Positions 1-7,708 of a stretch of 28,478 bases of DNA are shown one piece after another. This DNA comes from Roseiarcus sp050013915. GTDB lineage: Bacteria > Pseudomonadota > Alphaproteobacteria > Rhizobiales > Beijerinckiaceae. A program made the translations under genes and the position numbers. Each line of letters starts with the position of its first letter. Position 1 is the stretch's first letter. Below the pieces are notes generated by a model. It was not told where the DNA came from, did not search any database, and saw only the letters and a program-made list of their open reading frames with translations. Where the stretch lies: positions 1 through 28,478 of the forward strand of contig JBEKEI010000042.1 of assembly GCA_050013915.1 (NCBI GenBank), read 5' to 3'.

Positions 1-1043
1 GGATCGAAATGCGCCGGCGCCATCATGGCGAGCACGAGCGGCGGCGGATGCGCCGCCACCGCCGCGGCCGGAAACAGGGAGAAGCCGCGCGGGCCGCCCG
101 TGGCGCGGGGCGCGCCGGCGACCGGCGCGCTGAGCTCTTCGAGTTCTTCGGCCGCGAGCATGCCGCGCCCGCGCCGCCAGCAGATGTCCCGCCGCATGTC
201 CGGCGCCGGATTGACGCCGGGCGAGGGCAGAGCCTCGACCGCGCCGAGCCCGCCGCCCCACTGGGCGAAGCTGCGGTCGAACAGCGCCGCCGCCTCCGCG
301 GTCCGTTCGGTCGGCGAGGGCGCGCCCAGCACGACCGCGATCAATCGCCGAGCGCCCTGGGTCGCGCTCGCCACCACGTTGAAGCCGGCCGCGCAGGTGA
401 ATCCGGTCTTCATGCCGTCGGCGCCGGGATAGCGCCCGATCAGGCCGTTATGGGTCCTGATGATCTGATTGCCGAGCTGGAGGGCGCCGATCGAGAAAAT
501 CCCGCTCTGCTCGGGAAATTCCTTGATCAGCGCACGCGCGATCATCGCCATGTCGCGCGCCGACGAGACCTGGCGCTCGTCCGGCAGGCCGTTCGGGTTG
601 ACGAAATGGGATTCCTTCAGGCCCAGACGCGCCGCCGCCGCGTTCATCTCGTCGGCGAAAGCCTCGACCGAGCCGGCGACGCCTTCGGCCACGGTCACCG
701 CTATATCGTTGGGCGACTTGACCATCAGCATCTTCAGCGCATTGTCGAGCGTGACCTCGACGCCGGGCGCAAACCCCATTTTCGAGGCGGGCATTTCGGC
801 GGCCCGCTGCGACACGACGAACGGCGTGTCCATCGTCACCCGCCCGTCGCGCACCGCCCGCAAGGCGACATAGACCGTCATCAGCTTGGTCAGCGATGCC
901 GGATACCAATTGGCGGTCGGCTGACTTTGGTAGAGCACCTGGCCGCTGTCGGCGTCGATCACGAGCGCTGGATTGGCGAGCGCCGGGCCGGCCATCAGCG
1001 CGAAAGCCAGGCCGATGGAGAATTTGGACGTCATGCGGCGCAT
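1..1043 (-). CDS. D-alanyl-D-alanine carboxypeptidase, peptidase S11 family (partial, runs off the left edge)
   Basis: A periplasmic penicillin-binding protein of the DacC/DacF type that trims the terminal D-Ala from peptidoglycan stem pentapeptides. All three active-site motifs are readable: SLTK (Ser at about residue 50, in YPASLTKLM), the SPN triad in MVKSPNDIAV, and KTG in DGMKTGFTC. The N-terminus is a Sec signal peptide (basic MRRMTSK, then a hydrophobic stretch ending ALA). Three in-frame ATGs lie close together (1058, 1043, 1034); I chose 1043 because it gives a normal basic n-region. About 347 codons are visible, with no stop before the edge. The last part is Ala/Pro-rich and beyond the catalytic domain, so the C-terminus is missing here. 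The gene is divergent from the DUF1223 gene across about 235 bases. Confidence 0.93.
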   Translation of the reverse strand, partial: MRRMTSKFSIGLAFALMAGPALANPALVIDADSGQVLYQSQPTANWYPASLTKLMTVYVALRAVRDGRVTMDTPFVVSQRAAEMPASKMGFAPGVEVTLDNALKMLMVKSPNDIAVTVAEGVAGSVEAFADEMNAAAARLGLKESHFVNPNGLPDERQVSSARDMAMIARALIKEFPEQSGIFSIGALQLGNQIIRTHNGLIGRYPGADGMKTGFTCAAGFNVVASATQGARRLIAVVLGAPSPTERTAEAAALFDRSFAQWGGGLGAVEALPSPGVNPAPDMRRDICWRRGRGMLAAEELEELSAPVAGAPRATGGPRGFSLFPAAAVAAHPPPLVLAMMAPAHFD

Positions 1044-1278
1044 CGGGCCAGACTGCATCGATCGATATCTCGCACCTTGGGCGCAGGAATTGCGCCGAGC
1101 CCCCGCTTGGCCATCGACGCGCGGCGCGTCTGTCGTTTTGTTAAGGGTTCGGCTCGCCCGCGTAAAGAACAAAGAATTGTCGGGTTTTTCGGCCGGGTGC
1201 GGAGTCACCCAGAATTGATTGGCGCTGGCGCGCTGCGACGACTACTCCGAACAGGGAAAAACCAAGGAGTTTCCGGCG

Positions 1279-2034
1279 ATGTTCGCCATGCGGGCGGGAG
1301 CGGCGGCGTTCGGGGCCTTCGTGTCTCTGGCGCCGGTGGGCGCGGCGAGCGCCGGGGGCGTGCGCAACGTTCTCGAACTCTTCACCAGCCAGGGCTGTTC
1401 GTCCTGTCCGCCTGCCGATCGCATCCTCGGCCGGCTCGCGCGCGATCCCGATACGCTCGCGCTGTCCTTTCCCGTCGACTACTGGGATTACATCGGGTGG
1501 AAGGACACTCTGGCCGCGCCGAGCCACTCGGCGCGCCAGAAAGCCTATGCCTCGGCGAACGGCACCGGCGAGGTCTATACGCCGCAGGTCATCGTCAACG
1601 GCCTGGCCGACGTCGTCGGCAGCGACGCCGCGGCGATCGAACAGGCCGAGCGGGAGACCGACAAACGGGGCGGCGTGCTTTCGGTGCCGCTGTCGGTCGC
1701 CGAACGCGACGGCAGGATCCATATCGCGGTCGGCGCCGCGGAAGGCGCGACGCCGCGCGCCGGCGGCGTCTATCTCGTGGCTTTCGCGAGTTCCCGGACG
1801 GTCGCCGTCCAGCGCGGCGAAAATGCGGGGGAGACCTTGACCTACGCCAACGTGGTCCGGGCGATGACCAGGATCGGCGATTGGAGCGGGGCGGCGGTCG
1901 AACTCGAAGCCGATCTCTCGCAGGCCCGGGTCGACGGCGCGGATTCCTACGCGGTGATCGTGCAGGCGGGCGCGCGGACCAAGCCGGCGGCGATTCTCGC
2001 GGCGGCGCGCGGCCCCGCCGTCCGGACGCCGTAG
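1279..2034 (+). CDS. DUF1223 family secreted thioredoxin-like protein
   Basis: 251-residue protein with a Sec signal peptide (residues 1 to about 25, ending in AASA) followed by a DUF1223 domain. The family signature is clear: VLELFTSQGCSSCPPAD with a CxxC pair at residues 40-43, then FPVDYWDYIGWKD and YTPQVIVNG. DUF1223 proteins have a thioredoxin-like fold and are common in alphaproteobacteria; their physiological substrate is not known to me. A periplasmic redox role is an inference from the CxxC pair and the export signal. I chose ATG 1279 because AAGGAG (1264-1269) precedes it at a suitable distance. The open frame extends upstream to 1219, but that would place extra charged residues ahead of the signal peptide. 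Confidence 0.9.
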   Translation: MFAMRAGAAAFGAFVSLAPVGAASAGGVRNVLELFTSQGCSSCPPADRILGRLARDPDTLALSFPVDYWDYIGWKDTLAAPSHSARQKAYASANGTGEVYTPQVIVNGLADVVGSDAAAIEQAERETDKRGGVLSVPLSVAERDGRIHIAVGAAEGATPRAGGVYLVAFASSRTVAVQRGENAGETLTYANVVRAMTRIGDWSGAAVELEADLSQARVDGADSYAVIVQAGARTKPAAILAAARGPAVRTP

Positions 2035-2132
2035 CGCGTCGCGCGCGCGGCGGCGCAAACCGGCGAATCGACAATTGGCGCGCGGCCGACCACATTAGCC
2101 GGTGATTCGCGTCTTCCTGCGAGGCTGAGGCT

Positions 2133-4493
2133 TTGTCCGGCAAGATCGCGCCGACGCCGTCCGATCGCACCGCCCCCGGCGAGGGCGCCGCCGCGCCCGG
2201 CAAGAGCCTGTCCGAGCGGGCGCGCGCCGGCGCGGCGCCGCGCTATCTCGACAGCCTCAACGCCGCGCAGCGCGAGGCGGTCGAGGCGATCGACGGCCCG
2301 GTGCTCGTCCTCGCCGGCGCCGGGGTCGGCAAGACCCGCGTCCTGACCACGCGGATCGCCCACATCATCGCCACCGGGCGGGCGCGGCCGCACGAAATCC
2401 TCAGCGTGACCTTCACCAACAAGGCGGCGCGCGAAATGCGCGAACGCGTCGGGCTGCTGACCGGCCTCGTCGAAGGCATGCCCTGGATGGGCACCTTCCA
2501 TTCGATCGGCGCCAAGATCCTGCGCCGCCACGCCGAACTCGTCGGGCTGAAATCCAGTTTCACAATTCTGGACACCGACGACCAGGTCCGCCTGCTCAAG
2601 CAGGTCCTGCAGGCGATGAACGTCGACGAAAAGCGCTGGCCGGCGCGTGCGCTCGCCGCGCAGATCGACGCGTGGAAGAACCGCGGCCTCGATCCCGCCC
2701 ATGTCCCGGCGGGCGAGGCGGCTGCGCTCGCCAACGGCAAGGGCGCCGAGGTCTATGCGGGCTATCAGGCGCGGCTCAAGATCCTCAACGCCGCCGACTT
2801 CGGCGATCTCCTGCTCGAGGGCCTGCGCCTGCTGCGCGAGCGCGAGGATATCCTCACAGACTACCAGCAGCGGTTTCGCTACATGCTGGTCGATGAATAC
2901 CAGGACACCAATGTCGTCCAGTATCTCTGGCTGCGGCTGCTCGCGCAGGCGCGCCGCAACCTGTGCTGCGTGGGCGACGACGACCAGTCGATCTATGGCT
3001 GGCGTGGCGCCGAGGTCGACAACATCCTGCGCTTCGAGCACGATTTTCCCGGCGCCAAGGTCATCCGCCTCGAGCGCAACTACCGCTCGACCGGGCATAT
3101 CCTCGCCGTCGCGTCCGGGCTGATCGCGCACAACGCCAATCGGCTCGGCAAGACGCTGTTCACCCAGGCGGCGGCCGGCGACAAGCCGACCGTGTCCGGG
3201 CTGTGGGACAGCCAGGAGGAGGCGCGCGTCGTCGGCGAGGAGATCGAGAGCCTGCAGCGCGCCGGCCAGTCGCTCGACGAGATCGCGATCCTGGTGCGCG
3301 CCTCGTTCCAGATGCGCGAATTCGAGGAGCGCTTCATCGCGCTGGGCCTGCCCTACAGGGTGATCGGCGGGCCGCGCTTCTACGAGCGGGCCGAGATTCG
3401 CGACGCGCTCGCCTATCTGCGCTGCGTCGCCCAGCCCGACGACGACCTCGCCTTCGAGCGCATCTTCAACGTGCCCAAGCGCGGCCTCGGCGAGGCGACG
3501 CTGAACCTGATCCACGATTACGCCCGGCGCGCCGAAACGCCGCTGATGCGCGCGACCCGCGTCCTCGTCGAGACCGAGGAACTCAAGGCGAGGCCGCGCC
3601 AGGTCCTGCGCGATCTCCTGCGTTCGTTCGACGATTGGTCGGCGCGGATGGACACGACCGCGCACGGCGAACTCGCGCAGGCGATCCTCGAGGAGAGCGG
3701 CTATGTCGACATGTGGAAGGCCGACCGCACCGCCGACGCGGCGGGGCGGCTGGAAAACCTCAAGGAGCTGACGCGCTCGATGGAGGAATTCCCGAGTCTG
3801 GCCGCGTTCCTCGAACATGTCTCGCTGGTGATGGACGTCGAGAGCGGCGAGGCGGGGCCGCGGGTGTCGATCATGACGCTGCACGCCGCCAAGGGCCTCG
3901 AATTCGACGTCGTGTTCCTGCCGGGCTGGGAGGAGGGCCTGTTCCCGCACCAGCGTTCGCTCGACGAGAACGGCCGCGCCGGCCTCGAGGAGGAGCGCCG
4001 GCTCGCCTATGTCGGCCTCACCCGCGCGCGCCGCCTGGCGAAAATCTATTTCGCCGCCAACCGGCGCATCCGCGGCCTCTGGCAGACGACGACCCCGTCG
4101 CGATTCGTCGACGAACTGCCCGAGGATCATGTCGAGGTCGTCGCGGCGGCGGGCGCCGCGGCCCATGGCGGCTATGGCGTATCGCGCTTCGATCGCGTCG
4201 AGCCGTTCTCCTCGACCTATCAGACGCCGGGCTGGCGCCGCGCCCAGGAGAGCGCGAAGCGCGGAGGTTTTTCGGAGCCCGCGCAGGGCCGGCGCGGCGG
4301 CGCGCCGCAGATCGAGGGCCGGCTGGTCGCCAGTTCGACCGTCGAATCCGATCTCGCCAAGGGCGCGCGCGTGTTCCACCTCAAGTTCGGCCCCGGCAGC
4401 GTGGTGGCGGTCGACGGCGTCAAGCTGACGGTCGATTTCGACAAGGCCGGCCGCAAGATGGTGCTGGAGAGCTTCGTCCGTCAGGCGGGATAG
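2133..4493 (+). CDS. uvrD: ATP-dependent DNA helicase, UvrD/PcrA family
   Basis: 786-residue superfamily 1A 3'-5' helicase, acting in nucleotide excision repair, mismatch repair and removal of RecA filaments. The motifs appear in order: LNAAQREAV (Q motif, about residue 42), Walker A GAGVGKT (62-68), TFTNKAAREM (Ia), DEYQDTN (about 254), GDDDQSIYGWRGA (from 281), TLHAAKGLEFD (about 582) and RRLAYVGLTRAR (about 622). The C-terminus (FGPGSVVAVDGVKLTVDFD) is the Tudor-like PcrA/UvrD tail that contacts RNA polymerase. Length is normal for the family. The start is taken as TTG 2133, with GAGG at 2121-2124; the first roughly 40 residues are a low-complexity extension. The Val in Walker A replaces the more usual Ser/Thr. 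No neighbour suggests an operon partner. Confidence 0.94.
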   Translation: MSGKIAPTPSDRTAPGEGAAAPGKSLSERARAGAAPRYLDSLNAAQREAVEAIDGPVLVLAGAGVGKTRVLTTRIAHIIATGRARPHEILSVTFTNKAAREMRERVGLLTGLVEGMPWMGTFHSIGAKILRRHAELVGLKSSFTILDTDDQVRLLKQVLQAMNVDEKRWPARALAAQIDAWKNRGLDPAHVPAGEAAALANGKGAEVYAGYQARLKILNAADFGDLLLEGLRLLREREDILTDYQQRFRYMLVDEYQDTNVVQYLWLRLLAQARRNLCCVGDDDQSIYGWRGAEVDNILRFEHDFPGAKVIRLERNYRSTGHILAVASGLIAHNANRLGKTLFTQAAAGDKPTVSGLWDSQEEARVVGEEIESLQRAGQSLDEIAILVRASFQMREFEERFIALGLPYRVIGGPRFYERAEIRDALAYLRCVAQPDDDLAFERIFNVPKRGLGEATLNLIHDYARRAETPLMRATRVLVETEELKARPRQVLRDLLRSFDDWSARMDTTAHGELAQAILEESGYVDMWKADRTADAAGRLENLKELTRSMEEFPSLAAFLEHVSLVMDVESGEAGPRVSIMTLHAAKGLEFDVVFLPGWEEGLFPHQRSLDENGRAGLEEERRLAYVGLTRARRLAKIYFAANRRIRGLWQTTTPSRFVDELPEDHVEVVAAAGAAAHGGYGVSRFDRVEPFSSTYQTPGWRRAQESAKRGGFSEPAQGRRGGAPQIEGRLVASSTVESDLAKGARVFHLKFGPGSVVAVDGVKLTVDFDKAGRKMVLESFVRQAG

Positions 4494-4699
4494 CGGCGCG
4501 GCTTGCTTCGTCGCTTCCACCCGAATAGGACTTCGCCCGCGTCCGGCGGCGGGACGCGATCCGCCGCAACGGCGACGGCCGGGCGAGCCATCGTGTCTCA
4601 ATCCCAACCCATCGAGGAGGGCGCAGGCGAGGCCGAGAGCGCCGCCGCCGTCTTCGGTCCGCAGCGCCGCGGCGGCGGCCTCGATTCGGGCCTCCCCTG

Positions 4700-6259
4700 A
4701 TGTATCGCAGCCTGATTTCGGTCGGCGGGTTCACGCTGCTGTCGCGCCTGACCGGCTTCGCCCGCGATCTCGCGCTCGCCGCCGTGCTCGGCGCCGGCGC
4801 GGTCAATGACGCCTTCGTCGTCGCCTTCCGGTTGCCCAACCAGTTCCGGGCGATATTCGGCGAGGGCGCCTTCAACACCGCCTATGTGCCGTCCTACGCG
4901 CGGGTGCTGACGAGCGAGGGCGACGAGGAGGCGAAGCGCTTCTCCAGCCAGATCTTCACCCTGCTGCTCGTCTCCCAGCTCATCCTGCTCGCGCTCGCCT
5001 ACGCCTTCACCCCCTCGTTCGTCGAACTGATCGCGCCCGGCTTCGAGGCCGATCCCGAAAAATTCGCGCTCGCGGTGCGAATGACCCGCATCACCTTCCC
5101 CTATCTGCTGTTCATCACGCTCGTGACGCTGCATTCGGGAACGCTGAACGCCCACGGGCGCTTCGCCGTCGCGGCCTTCGCCCCCGTGTTGCTGAATCTC
5201 GCCATCGTCGGATTCCTCGGCGTCGCCTTCCTGTTTCCCAATGCCGGCGAGGCGGCGAGTTGGGGCGTGCTCGCCTCGGGCGTCGCGCAATTCATCCTCC
5301 TCGCGGGAGCGGCGCGCCGGCGCGGCCTGCTGGAAACCCTGACCTGGCCGAAGCTCGGCGCCGACGTGCGCCAGTTCTTCGGCGCGCTGTTCCCCGCGAT
5401 CATCGGCTCGGCCGGCGTGCAGATCGCGATCTTCGCCGACACGATCATCGCCTCGCTGCTGCCGACCGGGATCGTCTCGGCGATCTATTACGCCGAGCGG
5501 CTCTACCAATTGCCGATCGGCGTCATCGGCGTGGCGGCGGGAACGGTCCTGCTGCCGGAAATGAGCCGCCGGCTCGCGCGCGCCGACCTCGGCGGCGCCG
5601 AACACGCGCAGAACCGCACGATGGCGATCACCATCGCCCTGTCCGCGCCGTTCTGCGTGGCTTTCCTGCTGATCCCCGAACTCGTCACCCGCGCCGCCTT
5701 CCTGCGCGGCGCGTTCAGCGCCCAAGCGGCCGCCAATTCCGCCGCCGTGCTCGCCGCCTATGGCCTCGGGCTGATGCCGATCGTCCTGATCCGCTCGGCG
5801 GTCGCGAGCTTCCAGGCGCGCGGCGACACGACGACGCCGATGTGGATTTCGCTGGGCGCGATCGCGGTCAATGTCGCGCTCAAGATCGCGCTCTACCGGA
5901 CCTATGGCGCCGTCGGAATCGCGCTCGCCACCGCGGCAGGGGCCTGGCTCAACCTCGGCGGTCTCGTCGCGCTGGCGCTGCGCCGCGGCTGGATGCGTCC
6001 CGACGCGAGTCTGGCGGAGGTCGCCGCCGCCGCTTTCTGCGCGAGCGGCCTGCTGGCCTTCGCCGTCGCGGCAGGCTCGGCGCGCGCGCTCGACTGGGCC
6101 CAGCGCCTGCCCCATCTCCAGGACGTCGGGCAACTCGCGATCCTCGCCGTCGTGGGCGGCGCCGTCTACGCCGGCGCGCTGCTCGCCGGTCTGAAGCTGC
6201 TGGACTCGCCGCTCTTGCGGTGGCGGGCCAGGACCGCGGCGGACGATCGGAACTCTTGA
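4700..6259 (+). CDS. murJ: Lipid II flippase MurJ (MviN)
   Basis: 519-residue polytopic inner-membrane protein that flips lipid II across the cytoplasmic membrane for peptidoglycan synthesis. The N-terminal family signature is intact: LLSRLTGFARDLALA, then NDAFVVAFRLPNQFR and GEGAFNTAYVPSY. The rest alternates hydrophobic segments and short charged loops, as expected for the 14-helix MOP-superfamily fold. Length matches the family. The start at ATG 4700 overlaps by one base the stop of a short upstream frame (see rejected items). The gene follows uvrD by 206 bases and converges on the coiled-coil protein, with 51 bases between the stops and no obvious terminator hairpin. Confidence 0.96.
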   Translation: MYRSLISVGGFTLLSRLTGFARDLALAAVLGAGAVNDAFVVAFRLPNQFRAIFGEGAFNTAYVPSYARVLTSEGDEEAKRFSSQIFTLLLVSQLILLALAYAFTPSFVELIAPGFEADPEKFALAVRMTRITFPYLLFITLVTLHSGTLNAHGRFAVAAFAPVLLNLAIVGFLGVAFLFPNAGEAASWGVLASGVAQFILLAGAARRRGLLETLTWPKLGADVRQFFGALFPAIIGSAGVQIAIFADTIIASLLPTGIVSAIYYAERLYQLPIGVIGVAAGTVLLPEMSRRLARADLGGAEHAQNRTMAITIALSAPFCVAFLLIPELVTRAAFLRGAFSAQAAANSAAVLAAYGLGLMPIVLIRSAVASFQARGDTTTPMWISLGAIAVNVALKIALYRTYGAVGIALATAAGAWLNLGGLVALALRRGWMRPDASLAEVAAAAFCASGLLAFAVAAGSARALDWAQRLPHLQDVGQLAILAVVGGAVYAGALLAGLKLLDSPLLRWRARTAADDRNS

Positions 6260-6310
6260 ACGAGCCGTCTGTGCCCAGCGGACCGCAGAACTCCTATTGC
6301 GCCATTGCGC

Positions 6311-7480
6311 TCAGAACTCGCCCTCCGGCGGGCCGTAACCGCCGCCATACGCGCCGTAGGGTCCCATGCGGTAGGCTGCCGGCCCCGCGCCGCTGATGAT
6401 CCCCCGGTCGGTGAACACCATCGGGCCGGACGCGGTCCTCTCGATACGCTCGACCCGGCCGACGCCCGCGAGCCGGTCGCCCGGCCCGATCTGGCGCAGG
6501 CCGCCGGGACCCTCGACGATCGCGAGCCCGCCATGGATCTCGCGCACCGACCAGCCGTGGATCACGCCGCGCGGCTGGATCGATCCCGTGGTCTCGGCCG
6601 AGACCTCGGTGGAGGTCGGCGCCGCGCCCGGCGGCCTGACCAGCGCCGTGGACGTCGAGGCGGCTGGTTGTGGCGCGATCGAGGCGACGACGGGCGACGC
6701 GAGCTTCTTCTCGAGCCTGTCGAGGCGGGCGGCCAATTCGGCGTTGTGCGCCGCCGCGTCGTGGTCGACGCGTTCGCCGAGCTTGTCGAGCCGCGCCTCC
6801 CCGTCATGTTCGAGCCGGTCGGCGCGCGCGTTCACCTGGGCGAGCGCCGCGCCGAATTCGTGGGTCGCCGCGACGCCCGTCCTCAGTTCGGCGACGCTCC
6901 TGCGGAGGTCGGCGATTTCGTCGCGTCGCGCCGCCTCGTCGCGTTCGAGCCGGTCGGCGCGCGCATTGGCCTGGGCGAGCGCCGCGCCCGATTCGTGGGC
7001 GGCGGCGAGGCCGCTCTTGAGATCCACCACCGCCTTGCGGAGATCGGCGACCTCATCGCGCCTGACCGCGTCGAGCGCGGCGAGCCTCGCCTTGAGCGCC
7101 GCCACCGACTGCGCGAGCGACTGGGCTTCGGCACCCTGCGCGACCTGCGTCTGGTCCTGCGCCGCCTCATAGGAAATCGCCGAGGCCGTGACCGCGGCGA
7201 GGATCGCCAGACCGCCGGCCGCCGCGCCGATGTGGATGCGCTTGTCGAGCGTCATGCGCCAGAGCGCCGCGGCGCCGCCCGACGGCCACCGGCTGCGCCG
7301 CGAGCCGACGAAGGGGACGAGGCTGACGCCCGGCGAGGCCGGCGCGGACTTCGACGGGCCGTCGGCCGCGACGTGCGGCGCCGCGGAGGCGTCATGCGCC
7401 GGGAGCTTTCCGCCGCCGCCCGATTCGCTGGACGAATCGGGTGGGAGCGGGTCTTGGCGGGATTCGTCCGAGGGGTTCAT
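6311..7480 (-). CDS. Single-pass membrane protein with duplicated coiled coil; function unknown
   Basis: 389 residues. Residues 1-80 are a Ser/Pro/Gly-rich, probably cytoplasmic tail. One hydrophobic segment follows (about 82-104), then a long heptad-type region rich in Ala, Leu, Arg and Glu (about 110-260). A Pro/Ser/Thr linker leads to a small C-terminal domain (about 300-365, with IHGGLAIVEGPGGLRQIGPG and FTDRGIIS) and a Gly/Tyr-rich end. The C-terminal domain resembles uncharacterised Rhizobiales membrane proteins in which a short beta-rich domain follows a coiled coil. The topology (N-in, coiled coil in the periplasm) is an inference. The coiled coil contains an exact two-copy tandem repeat. 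It is divergent from the molybdenum hydroxylase gene and convergent with murJ. I do not assign a function. Confidence 0.85.
   Translation of the reverse strand: MNPSDESRQDPLPPDSSSESGGGGKLPAHDASAAPHVAADGPSKSAPASPGVSLVPFVGSRRSRWPSGGAAALWRMTLDKRIHIGAAAGGLAILAAVTASAISYEAAQDQTQVAQGAEAQSLAQSVAALKARLAALDAVRRDEVADLRKAVVDLKSGLAAAHESGAALAQANARADRLERDEAARRDEIADLRRSVAELRTGVAATHEFGAALAQVNARADRLEHDGEARLDKLGERVDHDAAAHNAELAARLDRLEKKLASPVVASIAPQPAASTSTALVRPPGAAPTSTEVSAETTGSIQPRGVIHGWSVREIHGGLAIVEGPGGLRQIGPGDRLAGVGRVERIERTASGPMVFTDRGIISGAGPAAYRMGPYGAYGGGYGPPEGEF
6794..7063 (-). repeat. Two tandem 45-codon repeats inside the coiled-coil gene
   Basis: Residues 140-184 and 185-229 of the 6311-7480 protein are two adjacent 45-residue units. 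Both begin RRDE(V/I)ADLR and carry the shared core GAALAQ(A/V)NARADRLE. The copies occupy 6929-7063 and 6794-6928. Most differences are conservative (K/R, D/E, V/A), so this is an in-frame duplication retained as coiled coil. 45 is not a multiple of 7, so the heptad register should shift between copies. Confidence 0.82.
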
Positions 7481-7708
7481 CGCAGCGGCCCGATCTGGTT
7501 AATGATTGCACACCATTGTCGCGGCCAGCCGTTAACGAAACGTTGAGCAAACCGGGAGTCGCCGCGCAAATCGCGACGCCGGCGCGATCTCGTCGCCGCC
7601 GATTGGGTCACGCCCGCTCTGGCGCGTCGCAGCCGACGTGGTAGAGTGCAGCGTGGACCGGCCGGCCGCGCCGGCGCCGCGCAAACCCCGATCCCGAGGA
7701 CATGATCG

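Noticed and set aside
1116..1130. GACGCG-CGG-CGCGTC hairpin followed shortly by TTTT, considered as a terminator
   Set aside because: It lies between two divergent genes, so no transcript of a known gene would need to end there on the plus strand; short GC palindromes are frequent by chance in this composition.
1947..4607. 886-codon open frame antisense to uvrD
   Set aside because: Long antisense frames are expected in very GC-rich DNA; the product is Arg/Ala/Asp-rich without domains, and the plus strand encodes a complete helicase.
4593..4700. 35-codon GTG-started frame whose TGA overlaps the murJ ATG
   Set aside because: The TGATG overlap is suggestive, but the product is low-complexity, with no ribosome binding site and no recognisable family; kept only as a note.
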